Below are positions 1-13,163 of a DNA stretch of 60,000 nt, one piece after another. The stretch covers positions 622,001 through 682,000 of the forward strand of contig NC_088302.1 in assembly GCF_032854445.1 (NCBI RefSeq), given 5' to 3'. Under the pieces are notes generated by a model. The model did no database searches and had not been told where the DNA came from. It saw only the letters and a list, made by a program, of their open reading frames with translations. How positions within the stretch are numbered: the stretch's first letter is position 1; each line of letters starts with the position of its first letter. Origin of the DNA: Liolophura sinensis (taxonomy: Eukaryota > Mollusca > Polyplacophora > Chitonida > Chitonidae). The position numbers and the translations under genes are program-made.

Positions 1-2
1 GC

Positions 3-785
3 TTCCCCAACCTCGGCACAAATGACGTCGTTGTGCCCGGTACCGTGCGCTTGGCCTTCTCGATCACGATCAATTCATCCGACCCGAACGCCACAGTGGT
101 CGGGAATCTCGGACGCGCAGTAGTCAAGAAAACCACGATCAGAATCAGCGGGAATGAGGTAATGTCCATCGACGACTCTGATGTGTTTCATTGCTACGGC
201 AACTTATGGCTGAACAAAAACGAACGGCAGAATGACGCCTATCAAGGCATCGGCAGCGAAAACATGCTTAAACTTCGAGTCGGAGCGGAGGACGCAAGTG
301 ACGACGATGCTGGAGAAAATGCCATCGCTCACGCCTTTGGCAACCTGTTAGATATTCCGCTAGGTCGGAATCCTTCTACAACCCGAAGATCACCAAAGTA
401 GAAGTCACAACAGAAGGAGTCCCTAATCAGCTGTACAGCCAGGGCATGCGGGTGTACCAGCAATGGGGCGAGGTCAACAAGTTCTTCGCCAGCTCACCCC
501 TTGAGAAGCGGGACCCTGAGGTGGCCAGGGTCGTAAAAGACTTAAGCCTGGCAAACGTGTCCCTGGAAGAGTTCTTGACGTCCAAGCACGCCTTCTGGCT
601 TGACCTGAGGACAAGCGACGATGACGAGCTGCATGGCAGTGGGAGGCGCGTTCTGAACGCCAGCGAGGGGATTACGATACAGGTGACAAAAGAGAGAGCC
701 CAGCGTGTTGAACGTATATCTGTATGTGATCATGGACGCAAAGCTGTACATCCAGAATGGTAGATTCGTTAGCACGCTTTATTGA
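3..785 (+). pseudogene. Polinton/Maverick-like major capsid protein relic
   Basis: This is a broken copy of the double jelly-roll major capsid protein of Polinton/Maverick (adintovirus-like) elements. It is open from base 3, so the 5' end lies outside the window. Three reading frames are needed. About 3-345 carries the N-terminal part with the motif TTIRISGNEVMSIDDSDVFH. About 374-705 carries the C-terminal part with NPKITKVEV, GVPNQLYSQGMR and ELHGSGRR. The last ~25 codons lie in a third frame and end at TGA 783-785. The jump from the first to the second part skips residues that I recall as present in intact homologues, so an internal deletion is likely as well as frameshifts. It overlaps the start of the ATPase relic. 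Family assignment rests on remembered motifs, not a search. Confidence 0.75.
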
Positions 786-1351
786 TGACGCCCACTGCGC
801 GATTATCTGTGGGCAGACGAAATGCGGCAAAACAGTCTTTGTGCTGGACCTGCTTGAGGGCCCTTTCCGTGGTTTCTTGCATCACATTGTGATCCTGTGC
901 CCCACTCTTATATATATCGAGGTGTACCGGCGGCGATGAATACTGTCTGACCCAGAGGTGTATTGTTTTGACCTGGGGGGGGGGGGGGGGGAACCCACCC
1001 TATACATCATCGATGATTGTAGCGCGTTGGAGGCGATGAAGAAGAGAAGAAGAAACAAAAAATGCTGTCATTCATGGCTTTCTCGGGCCGTCATGCAAAG
1101 CAAAGTGTTTGGGTCCTCACTCAGAAATTCAACGCCATCGTCACAGACTTTCGCGAGCAGACAAGGTGGGTGGCTTTATTCCACTGCAAAGATCGGCACA
1201 CGTTCAACGAATGCCTGGATGAGAACCACGTCATCGAGCCGAGAGCAAAAAGGCAGAGGTTCTACAGAAGCTCAAGAACAATCCGCATTCTAAGCTCCTG
1301 CTAATGACTGATACGCCCGGCACATCTAAGATTATATTATATTATTATTAG
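757..1351 (+). pseudogene. Polinton-like DNA-packaging ATPase relic (FtsK/HerA type)
   Basis: This is a broken genome-packaging ATPase. The candidate start ATG at 757 opens a frame with a Walker A motif, CGQTKCGKTVF, at about 811-843. The frame is lost near 910. A Walker B-like YIIDDCSA follows at about 1000-1023, directly after a run of 17 G residues (975-991). SGRHAKQSVWVLTQK (about 1085-1130) and REQTRWVALFHCKDR follow in another frame, and the C-terminus lies in a further frame ending at TAG 1349-1351. The segment between Walker A and Walker B is too short, which implies a deletion. At least three frameshifts make it non-functional. The capsid-then-ATPase order on one strand is usual in this element class. 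Confidence 0.75.
975..991. repeat. G17 homopolymer inside the ATPase relic
   Basis: Seventeen consecutive G residues lie just upstream of the Walker B segment, at the point where the reading frame is damaged. It may be a true expansion in a relic or a sequencing/assembly length error, since such runs are hard to read. Confidence 0.9.
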
Positions 1352-1378
1352 ACGTAGGCGACATTTTTCCAATGAAGC

Positions 1379-1516
1379 ATGGATACCGACGAGCTTATAG
1401 ACGAGGTTCTGGGTGCAGAGGAGGAGCCCAGCCGGAGCCAACAGCCCGGCCGAAGCCAACAGCCCGACCTCAGCCAACAAGATGATGCACGGCAGCTCAG
1501 GGATTATTGGCTTTAG
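1379..1516 (+). CDS. Small acidic Gln/Ser-rich ORF, 45 codons, unknown
   Basis: ATG 1379 to TAG 1514-1516 encodes 45 residues starting MDTDELIDEVLGAEEEPS, followed by three SQQ-type repeats (SRSQQPG, GRSQQPD, LSQQDD). It sits in the gap between the ATPase relic and the convergent polymerase relic and overlaps the end of the latter. It may be the N-terminus of another element gene cut by the deletion that brought the two convergent blocks together. I do not recognise it. Confidence 0.25.
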   Translation: MDTDELIDEVLGAEEEPSRSQQPGRSQQPDLSQQDDARQLRDYWL

Positions 1517-3771
1517 CGTGTCGCTTATTTACCATGGAGATTCTTCCTCGCAGCCCCTTCTCAATGAAGAGATGTTGGTCGTAGTCGGTCAACAGCTCCA
1601 GCTCTACCCCGATCGCATCCCACGAGAGACCTGGGCTCGTATAGTAGTGAGCTGGGTCCAATCCATACTGCTGTAAGTCTTCCGGAAGGCCTCAAACACA
1701 TCAGCCAACAGGAGCAGTGAGGCAGTAAAGATCTGTGTAGTCTCCCAGATTGGCGCAGTCAAATACCTTCCATATCTGTTGAGCGTTGATGTAGTCCTCA
1801 TCGTTAATGCCTGAAACTTTGAGCTTACTGTAGAAAGCATCTTTGGGTGGGAGGCTGGACTCGTCGAAGCGCTCCCAGGAGTCCATATACTCATAGGGGT
1901 AGACACCCTTGCGCATGAGTAACTTCCGTTTTTCTTCGGCAGGCTCATACCGGGCTGTGATGTGGAAAGCCTCAGGTTTGTTGGCCTCTACCAGATTGTC
2001 AAGGGAAGTCAGTAAGAATTGTACGCTGTCGATGAAGCAGAGCTGCCCCAGCGAGAAGGAGATGTATTTTTCCGTGTTGTTGGGGATGCAGGAGATGCGG
2101 CACTCCACCTTACTTATTGCCTGCATCAGGAGTTGTCCGTCGTAGCCCCGTAGGTTGTGGATGACCACTGGTATGGCTGTCTTGGGGCCCAGCCGCAACT
2201 TTAGGTTGCATACGGTATGGGCCGCGCCTCTGTACTTGGCGGTGATATGGCAGTGATCGCGCACAGAATCGGCGCCTAGAGGCTTCTCTCACACGTGACA
2301 GGTTGTGGCGTTGTTGTGGGCTTTCCAGTCCTGGGGAGTCATCCTCATGGCTAGAGGGTTGGCTAGAACATTTTGGATTTCCCGCTCCTCCTGCTGGAGA
2401 GCTCTGAGGAAGTGTTCCGTCGCGTTATCGCCTCTGTATACCACGGGGGGTTTTGTGCGGCCGTCGCAACGCACCACAAGATAGCAGTAACTGCAGGGCT
2501 CGTGGTGCTGAATCTTTTGAGTGCTGCTCTCTGTAGGGCTTCGCGGCGGGCCTGGAATCTTTTTGGTCAGAGCCTCGAAGTCGGCATATATGATGAACGG
2601 AGCCGGTAGCTGATTGTGGTGGTTCTGGAAGGAGAACTTGTTTTCCCCCTCCTGGGGCATTTCCACCCTCACCGCCATCTGGCCAATCCCTCGGCATTCC
2701 GGCTTATGCGCCTCGAGCAGGTCCTCCCTTGTGTAGCCGTGTAGGCAACGCTCGCAAAAGTGTTTGCGATGTTGTGTCTTACTTTCTTGGGACAGGAATC
2801 GATCGAGGTCTTTTATGCAAGTATAATGGAATTTGCCTGCCTTCCCAATCAGCAGCAGATTGATTCGGGGCGTGCCGCCGGGCTGCTTGCTGAGGCGATG
2901 CACGATCACGCCCTTGTCCCACCCGAACACGTTGATGGCGAGGTCGTTCTTTCCCTGCACTTTAGGGATCTGAGAGATGGGCGTGGGGGCGTCGATCCCA
3001 CCAAAGTCAAGACCATCATTGGTGGGATACTTTGTTGGTCTCTGGGGGTTTCTGGCAGCTGGAAATAAGGCAGATCGGAGTGCCCATCGGAGGCAGTCGT
3101 TGTCTTTGTTCACGGGTACGTTCATCTGCCAGATCCGGAGGAAATTCCTTATGGCCCTGCCGGTGTCAATAAATTCTAGCTTTTCACCCTGTATTCCGCC
3201 TAGCAATTCATCCAACTCCTCGTTATTGAGGGAGTTCTTGATGTCTTGCTTCAACTCGTTACTGAGGGAGTTCTTGATGTCTTGCAGCCGCTTCCACTCA
3301 GCCACAGCCGTTTTATGCCTGTCGAGGATCCCTTGCAATTCTTCCAAGGCAATGCGGGACCGTGGGTACTTGGGCCGCACACCTAGGATCGTCTCAAACT
3401 CCTCCCGAAGTGCTCTGGCTTTTTGATGGTGCTTCATGGTACGGCCGATATCATCATCATACACTAATAACACCGACTCTTTAATAGGGTATTTCGATAG
3501 CCGCCAGCCGTTTGAACTCGTCCAAGAAAGCCTTGAGCCTCCACTTCCTTTCACGCGTCTGGACCCTATTATATCTGCAGGCCATGCAAAGCCGAAATGG
3601 GTTTTTAACGCCCCGACCACAGCTATTACATGGCTGGGAGCCAAGACCCTTCTGCAGACGGGCTAAATGAATCCCACAGTACTCCTCCCAGACAGCTCTT
3701 ACCACAGAGCTCCGTGCAGCCGATGGGTAGCCACCGGCACTTATTGTAACCCTTTGGCATGTTGTATACAC
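1497..3771 (-). pseudogene. Polinton-like protein-primed family-B DNA polymerase relic
   Basis: This is a broken family-B DNA polymerase of the Polinton type, read from 3771 down to 1497. At 3481-3771 is a Cys-rich segment (CNSCGRG, then CMACRYN). After a frameshift, a 451-codon frame (2289-3644) carries a zinc-finger-like HFCERCLHGY segment and the exonuclease motif IYADFEAL. After a further shift, 1701-2264 carries RDHCHITAKYRGAAH and the exonuclease II-like HNLRGYDGQLL. A last frame holds DPAHYYTSPGLSWDA and ends at a stop at 1497-1499. The polymerase catalytic motifs (the DTDS-type motif C in particular) are missing, so the 3' half has been lost. Convergent orientation to the capsid/ATPase block is plausible for this class, but the junction looks rearranged. 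Confidence 0.8.
3219..3290. repeat. 36-bp in-frame tandem duplication in polymerase relic
   Basis: Two adjacent 36-bp copies, 3219-3254 and 3255-3290, differ at few positions. On the coding (-) strand each encodes a 12-residue stretch containing QDIKNSL, so the frame is preserved. It lies in the N-terminal region before the exonuclease domain. Confidence 0.85.
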
Positions 3772-4728
3772 AGTTAGTGTAGAAGCATACCTGGTGCAAT
3801 TTGTATGTCTAATAAGACCCCCAGAAGCAGGGAATGGGCTGGGGGCCTCTATTTGTTCTGGGGAGGGTGCACCAGGGGAGGGCTAATATGCTTATATCTT
3901 TTCGCGAAATGAGGCTGGAAGCCTCTATTTATTCTGGGGAGGTTCCCAGGAGAGGGTGTGCCAGAACCGGAACTCTGTATACTACTCATCCGATATTCAA
4001 GGGAGTTCAATAAAAACTAACTGCAAATGTGAAGTAAAACGTGTAACTTGAGTTACAGTGTATTTACAATCACGTAAGAAAAAGAATTACACATACTTAT
4101 TCACCAAGCAAAGTTTCTTATCTGTTTTTCTCCCATACACTGCCCTGAAACAAAACATTATGAGTTTTACTGAAGAATTTGGTACAATGCAAAAACAGTT
4201 TAAACCATGTAGTTGCTTAGTTAAAACATCATGGCAAATTGCTATCACCATGTGATGTCAACAATTTACTAAATTGCATATGTCACATATCACCGTACAT
4301 GTACATATATATATTAGCTGGCAACATGCTTATCCACAAATGATAATACTAACTTTCTGAATTCTTTACTAGAATGGATTCCAGTAAGGTGTGAAATGCA
4401 AATATACAGAAATTCCGCAAGAGTTTCTCCTACATTGGTAAATATAGTTCTGTTGATGGAAAATCAGGTATAGCTGTATCTAGACGTTATCATGGGGACA
4501 CGACCTGCTGTTTTACACTTCATAACTCAATAAAAAACAAACCACCCACAGTTTTCTACATGTAGTGCCAAATAATCAGCCTATCAAATATCAAGTTATT
4601 CCTATTTGGTAAGCTGAATGGATTACGTTTTTTCCTGTTTGCAGATTTGGCTATTACAGTATTACACATGTTGTACATGTACTTTATGTGTACAGGTCAT
4701 TATCACTGTATAGCTGTAAACTTTCAAT
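3772..4728. other. Non-coding stretch with an imprecise direct repeat; possible end of the Polinton relic
   Basis: No gene is recognisable. At about 3837-3885 and 3911-3957 an imperfect ~45-bp direct repeat occurs, each copy containing CCTCTATTT then TTCTGGGGAGG. This may belong to the element's end. From about 4020 the base composition becomes AT-rich and ordinary. No terminal inverted repeat was found, but the left end is outside the window so it cannot be tested. Confidence 0.4.
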
Positions 4729-7700
4729 TACATGTAGGCCTATATGTTACAGTACATTCACGCTGGATTTCTGATGTACACGTAGGCCTATATGTTACAG
4801 ACATTTACACTGGATTTCTGATGTACACGTAAGCCTATATGTTACAGTAGATTCATACTGGATTTCTGATGTTCCTGTAGGCCTTTATGTTACACAACAT
4901 TCACACTGGATTTCTGATGTACCTGTAGGCCTATATGTTACAGTATGTTCACACTGAATTTCTGATGTACTTGTAGGCCTATATGTTACAGACATTCACA
5001 CTGGATTTCTGATATACATTTAGGCCTATATGGTACAGACATTCACAGCTGGATTTCTGATGTGCACGTAGGCCTATATGTTACAGTACATTCACACTGG
5101 ATTTTTAATGTACCTGTAAGCCTATATGTTACAGGACATTCACACTTAATTTCTGATGTACACGTTGGCCTATATGTTACAGTACATTCACACTTTCACA
5201 CTGGATTTCTGATGTACACGTAGACTTATATGTTACAGGACATTCACACTGGATTTCTGATGTGCACGTAGGCCTTTATGTTACAGACATTCACACTGGA
5301 TTTCTGATGTACCTGTACACCTACATGTTACAGTACATTCACACTGGATTTCTGTTATGCCTGTAGGCCTATATGTTACAATACATTCACACTGGATTTC
5401 TGATGTACACATAGGCCTATATGTTACATTCACATTGGATTTCTGATGTACACGTAGGCCTATATGTTACAGTACATTCACACTGGATTTCTGATGTACC
5501 TGTAAGCCTATATGTTACAGGACATTCACACTTAATTTGTGATGTACACGTAGGCCTTTATGTTACAGTACATTCACACTTTCACACTGGATTTCTGATG
5601 TACACGTAGACTTATATGTTACAGGACATTCACACTGGATTTCTGATGTACACGTTGGCCTTTATGTTACAGACATTCACATTGGATTTATGATGTACCT
5701 GTACACCTACATGTTACAGTACATTCACACTGGATTTCTGTCATACCTGTAGGCCTATATGTTACAGTACATTCACACTGGATTTTTGATGTACACGTAG
5801 GCCTATATGTTACAGGACATTCACACTGGATTTCGGATGTACATGTAAGCCTATATGTTACAGTACATTCACACTTTCACACTGGATTTCTGATGTACAG
5901 GTAGACTTATATGTTACAGGACATTCACACTGGATTTCTGATGTACCTGTACGCCTATATGTTACAGCACATTCACACTGGATTTTTAATGTACCTGTAG
6001 GCCTATATTTTACAGTACATTCACAGCTGGATTTTTGATGTACATGTAGGCCTATATGTCACAGTAAATTTACACTAGATTTCTGATGTGCATGTAGGCC
6101 TATATGTTACAGTACATTCACACTTTCACTCTGGATTTCTGATGTACACGTAGGCCTATATACTACAGTATGTTCACACTGGATTTCTGATGTACACGTA
6201 GGCCTATATGTTACAGGACATTCACACTGGATTTCTGATGTACAGGTAGACTTATATGTTGCAGTACATTCACACTGGATTTCTGATGTACCTGTACGCC
6301 TATATGTTACAGCACATTCACACTGGATTTTTAATGTACCTGTAGGCCTATATTTTACAGTACATTCACACTGGATTTTTGATGTACATGTAGGCCTATA
6401 TGTTACAGTAAATTTACACTAGATTTCTGATGTGCATGTAGGCCTATATGTTACAGTACATTCACACTTTCACTCTGGATTTCTGATGTACACGTAGGCC
6501 TATATACTACAGTATGTTCACACTGGATTTCTGATGTACACGTAGGCCTATATGTTACATGACATTCACACTGGATTTCTGATGTACACGTAGGCCTTTA
6601 TGTTATATTCACACTGGATTTCTGATGTACACGTAGGCCTATATGTTACAGTACATTCACACTGGATTTCTGATGTACTTGTAGGCCTATATGTTACAGA
6701 CATTCACACTGGATTCTGATATAGCTTTAGGCCCATATGTTACAGTACATTTACACTGGATTTTTAATGTGCCTGTAGGGCTATATGTTACAGTACATTC
6801 ACACTGGATTTCTGATGTACTTGTAGGTCTATATGGTACAGACATTCACACTGGATTTCTGATATACCTTTAGGCCCGTATGTTACAGTACATTCACACT
6901 GGATTTCTGATGTACACGTAGGCCTATATGTTACAGTACATTCACACTTTCACACTGGATTTTTGATGTACACGTAGACTTATATGTACAGGGCATTCAC
7001 ACTGGATTTCTGATGTTCATATACACCTATATGTTACAGTACATTCACACTGGATTTCTGATGTACACGTAGGCCTTTATGTTATATTCACACTGGATCT
7101 CTGATGTACACGTAGGCCTATATGTTACAGTACATTCACACTGGATTTCTGATGTACTTGTAGGCCTATATGTTACAGACATTCACACTGGATTTCTGAT
7201 ATAGCTTTAGGCCCATATGTTACAGTACATTTACACTGGATTTTTAATGTGCCTGTAGGGCTATATGTTACAGTACATTCACACTGGATTTCTGATGTAC
7301 TTGTAGGTCTATATGGTACAGACATTCACACTGGATTTCTGATATACCTTTAGGCCCGTATGTTACAGTACATTCACACTGGATTTCTGATGTACACGTA
7401 GGCCTATATGTTACAGTACATTCACACTTTCACACTGGATTTTTGATGTACACGTAGACTTATATGTTACAGGGCATTCACACTGGATTTCTGATGTTCA
7501 TGTACACCTATATGTTACAGTACATTCACACTGGATTTCTGATGTACCTGTAGGCCTATATGTTACAGTACATTCACACCGGATTTCTGATGTACACTTA
7601 GGCCAATATGTTACAGTACATTCACACTGGATTTCTGATGTACCTGTAGGCTATTATGTTACAGTACATTCACACTGGATTTCTGATGTACATGTAGGCC

Positions 7701-8880
7701 TATATGTTACAGTACATTCACACTGGATTTCTGATATACCTTTAGGCCCGTATGTTACAGTACATTCACACTGGATTTCTGATGTACACGTAGGCCTATA
7801 TGTTACAGTACATTCACACTTTCACACTGGATTTTTGATGTACACGTAGACTTATATGTTACAGTACATTCACACTGGATTTCTGATGTTCATATACACC
7901 TATATGTTACAGTACATTCACACTGGATTTCTGATGTACACGTAGGCCTTTATGTTATATTCACACTGGATCTCTGATGTACACGTAGGCCTATATGTTA
8001 CAGTACATTCACACTGGATTTCTGATGTACTTGTAGGCCTATATGTTACAGACATTCACACTGGATTTCTGATATAGCTTTAGGCCCATATGTTACAGTA
8101 CATTTACTCTGGATTTTTAATGTGCCTGTAGGGCTATATGTTACAGTACATTCACACTGGATTTCTGATGTACTTGTAGGTCTATATGGTACAGACATTC
8201 ACACTGGATTTCTGATGTACCTGTAGGCCTATATGTTACAGTACATTCACACCGGATTTCTGATGTACACTTAGGCCAATATGTTACAGTACATTCACAC
8301 TGGATTTCTGATGTACCTGTAGGCTATTATGTTACAGTACATTCACACTGGATTTCTGATGTACATGTAGGCCTATATGTTACAGTACATTCACACTGGA
8401 TTTCTGATGTTCCTGTAGGCCTATATGTTACAGTACATTTACACTGGATTTTTTATGTACATGTAGGCCTATATGTTACAGTACATTCACACCGGATTTC
8501 TGATGTACACGTAGGCCTATATGTTACAGTACATTCACACTTTCAAACTGGATTTCTGATGTACCTGTAGGCCTATATGTTACAGTACATTCACACTGGA
8601 TTTTTGATGTACATTTAGACTTATATGTTACAGGACATTCACACTGGATTTCTGATGTACTTGTAGACCTGTATGTTACAGTACATTCACACTGGATTTC
8701 TGATGTACTTGTAGACCTGTATGTTACAGTACATTCACACTGGATTTCTGATATACCTGTAGACCTGTGTTACAGTAGGCCTACTTTCACACTGGATTTC
8801 TGATGCACACATAGGCCTATATGTTACAGTATTTTCACACTGGATTTCTGATGTAGGCCTACCTGTAGGAATATATGTAC
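4729..8880. repeat. 48-bp intergenic satellite array (~80-85 copies)
   Basis: The unit is about 48 bp and contains CACACTGGATTTCTGATGTA followed by GTAGGCCTATATGTTACAG. Some units are lengthened by 8 bp (CACTTTCACACTGG). Longer blocks recur: the variant containing GATATAGCTTTAGGCCC occurs at about 6717, 7197 and 8071, and the block with TATACTACAGTATG recurs about 344 bp apart near 6160 and 6505. This shows higher-order amplification. It lies between the Polinton relic and the kinesin gene. Confidence 0.95.
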
Positions 8881-11800
8881 TCATCAATTACTGCGTACAC
8901 TTCTAATAGCTATGGTTTAAATATTCAATGTCAAACATATTATGTTAATATACCTCATTAATCTAACTGCTACTGAATGTTGTTGCACTGAAATCACATG
9001 TAAACTGTAATCCCCAAATTAGACACGTTTGAGAAAGCTACATATGGACTGGTAGTAATATATCTGAAATATTAGTCCTAGATATCGATCAGTTTCCCGT
9101 TTGACAGTTAACTTCCTTCACTGTTAGCAGGGGCTGTTAAAGTCTGATTTACTACCCTGCCTAGAGCTACCATACTAAGGTACGCCTATCAGGTAAACTC
9201 TCGGTAACAGGCGATAAGTGTTATGGGGAGTCAGATTTCACAATGACACCTGTTTGACAGAAATTAAGGCTGACTCTAAACCAGGCGAAGGCAAGATCGA
9301 CAATAAGCTGAGAAAAAAATTATGAATTGTGCATTATAATCAGGCCTAGCACATTTTATCACAGTTCGCCGTACCGTTAACGATTGCTAATTTGCATGAA
9401 CATTACAATTAGAATGTAAAACTGAACGACGTTTCGCTCAAAACTTGTCGTCTGCTTCCGAGAAAATACCACGCAGAAAATGATGACATCACACGCGAAT
9501 AGAGTTTGCCGTCTCCATAGTGTTGAGAAAGCGAAATGGCGGCTGCTCGGTGAAATTTTCTTGTAAACAACATCAAAGAACACAAACATTTCACCTGGGT
9601 AAGCTAATAATAATACCCTTTCGTAGAGTGTAAATCTCACTTAGTTGACGGTCTGCATTGTTCATGTTGTTAACGTTCGGTATTATATGTATAGTATATT
9701 CCTCTTAACGGACAACTATCATTTTAAGCATTTCGACGGTGCAACTGTGGCCCGTATTATAGAACGCTCAAACTCCGTTACACTGACAGTGCGGGAACGA
9801 CACAAGCATTGGCAGTTGCAGTCTAAGCGCGGCCCAAAGCTGACGAACGAAAGATATTTTACCAGTTGAAATACAATTTTGAAGACACCTTTCAGCTGAG
9901 CTAGTTTTTTTTTCTTAGATTCCAAGTTATAGTTTGTCTTTTCAATTTTTTAATGAGATCCAGAAATATCTCATTCAGGCTGATAGTTATTTGCGACGAA
10001 AAGCTAATTGTCAGTAAACATTGCATTGCAAAGACAATCACACCCTCAGCCCAAAATTTGGTTATAATTTCATGTCATTATTATGTATTCAGTTATATTC
10101 TTATTAAGAATTATTATATTAGGGTTTTCTTATTATGGGTATTATAGAGAACAGATTTCGTAAACTACATGTAGTCACACATTCAACTGTCTCGACAGAT
10201 CTTGCTGGAGATCTTTATATAAGTGCAGAAAATTGTGTGATTCATAAAAAGTCAACCAGCCTGTAGTCACACTAGATACAAGTTATCCTGAAAAAGACAT
10301 TTTGTTCTCAGTGAAACTAGATGTTGAAGCCATGGGACCAATTGACTCAAAACTGTTGGACTAGTTGTCTTGTATCAGAAGGCGTTGGGTCAGTTAACTG
10401 AATACATGTACCTGTATGAACCCTCTGTGGTCCCAAAGAGAATCTTGATCCTTAATCCTGAGACTCAATGCAGTGAAATTAAATTCAGAGTAGATTGTGG
10501 CAATGTTTGACAATTTGATAGTTGGTGGCCACATATCAACATTAAACATAGTCCAAAATTGCTGAGTTAGGTTTGGGAAAATTTGGTTCGGACGATGATG
10601 GCTTTAAACCAACATCAGAGCCCGCTCCATTTAAAACCCTGGTGCTGTTGCTGTGGTAGTTTGAGACAAAAATTAGCAGTCAAATTTGTGTCCATGGCCC
10701 AGAATTTGTAGACACTTATTTTCCTTATCTTTTTGTGTGTTGATTTATCTCAAGCATCATGTTAATTCCGTATTTCCAAGGCCACATGGTCCAGAGATTT
10801 CTTGGTAAGCCTCGTTCCGGTCTACTGACAGCCTCCACATATTTCACAAAGGCAGGTAAGTTTAATAGGTGTATAAGTGGAGATCATCCTGACCTTGGCC
10901 GGGGCCATCTTGGCCAAACAAAATTTTTTCTAAACATAGCATCGTAGCAGTCTTGGATTACATTAAATGAAGCTTAGAAACTGACTGGTTTTGGGTGGAA
11001 AAGAGAATAAGGGACTTCTAAATTAGTCATTGGGGTACTGGTGTGATCATAATCCAGATAGGCTCCTAGGGTCGCCATCATCGCTAGATGTATGCAAGTG
11101 TTGTCTGTATGTGCAGTTGTTAACATCCTGTATGTAAGCCATGCATGTAGATGAAACTTTAAGAGAGTATGAAAGTTATTTGGACAGTTGGACAAGAGAA
11201 ATATGTTAATTTAAATTGACTGGATAGCATGATAATGTGCACACTTATTATCGTATATTACTGCTTGCTATCTTTTGATCTACTGGTTATCATTAGTGAT
11301 TTTAAGTCTGAATTTTAGCCAAAGCAGTTTTTCAGTTCTAAATCACATGTATGTTCTGATTCCTTGTCATTTGGGCATACCAAATCAAAGTAAACTAAAG
11401 CGCTCCACAAATGGTCATATGTAAGCCCTATTGATAACTTTTGCTTTTGTGTGGTGACAACAGGGTTTACATGCAAACGTATTTATACTAATAAGTCAAA
11501 CTAATTTTTGCAAAATAAAAACTCTAGGTATTAAAATGTGACAGCTCTGTGTACATGTGTAGCTGTCCAATATTAGCAGATGTCATTCAACAGCCTGATG
11601 ATGCAGTAATGTCTAGTTTTTCAGCTGATACTTTAATCTTTGCTTCTGGTCAAACTGATTTCTTTTTCCCTGAGCATTTAACATAGATTGTGTTCATCTG
11701 CAAAAACTTGCTTCTACAGAAAGGTCCGTTTACAGGGCTTGACATTGGCAATAAATTATCTTGCTAATGACAAATATACTAAATGATGTAAAATTTCATG

Positions 11801-13163
11801 TATGGCCAAGTTGCTCGGTTAGGCTGATTCAGAATGTTCTATTGATCTTTTAAGGGAGCTGTGTGGTTTGTTTAAAAGGTAGGATATACTAAGGAAAAAG
11901 GTTTAGCGCAAGAATAATATGTTATGACATTTATTTGCCTCTGAAAATGTATTTTGTGGGCTGAATTTTAAAGGAGGAGAAAACTTAAAAAACATGACAC
12001 TATAGGCTGAAAAGAGCACATTTTTTTCCTATCTGGTGGTGCCTGCTGCATAATTTTGCGATTTTTCCTCGCCATATATGCAAAGCTTGAAAATGGCCAA
12101 ACTGGTATAAATTGCGAAGTCCATCGCGTCCTCCATCTTTAACACCCTGTAATTTCTGCTGGGGGTGTGTTGCCTCTCAGCCAATGAGAGGCATTAAAAC
12201 TGCCAGCTTGTTTGTGTAAAATCGGAACCTACGTCCAACATTCTGGTTTCCCGATCGTCAAATGGAAAAAGAACTGTACTGTTTGCTACCTTATGGGAAG
12301 AAAAGTTCTACTGGAAATTACGAACTGCACTTCGGCAGTTTCCGACGGCAGTTCTCCTCCTAACACAGAAGACTTCAGGACTAGTTCTTAGGCAAAATGG
12401 ACTCGCCCACAGCAGATTTTGGCGCTGACTTTATTTATAATTTATGAGCTTGAGGTACATATTAGAATTTTTTTTATGGAATGCACCTCCAAAGAAATGC
12501 ATACTCTTTTCAGTGGTATTTGACTGATATTTAAATTTTCTTCTCCTTTAAAGGATACAAGAAAAGGAACTATGAAACAAAGATTAGACTTTTAAAGAGA
12601 CACATTGCCAACGATGAAAAAAAAATGTGATGTTTTAAAAGACTTCCAGATGTCTACTGACATGTATCTGACTTAGTGTGGACAGTCAAATGTTGAGTTA
12701 TATTCTGGGTTTTCCTTTGATCATGGATTAACTCAAGTTGCTATATTTGGAAACATGACTTTTTGGACTGGGCTGCCTCTCATTATTGTGTAGAGGGGGG
12801 GAGATTTTCAGTGAACTGCGAATGTCAGACACGGATGTATGGTCACTGATTTCAGTTCTAAGGAGTATCAACGGATGGAAAATGGGACTGTTAAAAATAA
12901 TCTATGAAGTGTTTTGAATGGTGAAACCTTCATTGCTATCGGTCTTGGACAGTGAACCAATTGTTTAATTTACAAATATTTAGTTGTGTACATGTTCTAT
13001 ACAGGAAAGGTTTAAACACAAGTACATCTGCACTTAGTCTATTCCTTTTAATTGGATATGCACAAGATACAGATAGACATACTGATATGTGTTAAATAGC
13101 GTACATAATTGTGCAGATGTCAGAATTAATTGTTCTAATTGGCATCTATGATTTGTTTTCTAG
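8881..13163. other. Unique AT-rich DNA upstream of the first coding exon
   Basis: No coding gene or repeat family is recognisable here. Short ORFs lack any domain signal. The segment presumably holds the 5' flank, any 5' UTR exon(s) and the first intron of the kinesin gene, because the first coding exon opens with a strong acceptor at 13163. One candidate non-coding exon is 10755-10855 (TTATCTCAAG before it, GTAAGT after), but it is weak. Confidence 0.4.
9360..9580 (+). promoter_or_regulatory. Candidate promoter/5' end, CpG-containing with a YY1-like site
   Basis: CpG dinucleotides are locally more frequent than in the surrounding AT-rich DNA. The motif AAATGGCGGC at about 9533-9543 matches the remembered YY1 core found near many animal transcription starts, and TGATGACATCAC at about 9480 is CRE-like. 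No TATA box is evident. It is 3.6 kb upstream of the first coding exon. This is speculative. Confidence 0.22.

Noticed and set aside
10755-10947. Candidate exon with ATG 10759 and donor at 10856
   Set aside because: Joining it to exon 1 puts the upstream ATG out of the kinesin frame with a stop soon after; at most a 5' UTR exon, so not called as coding.
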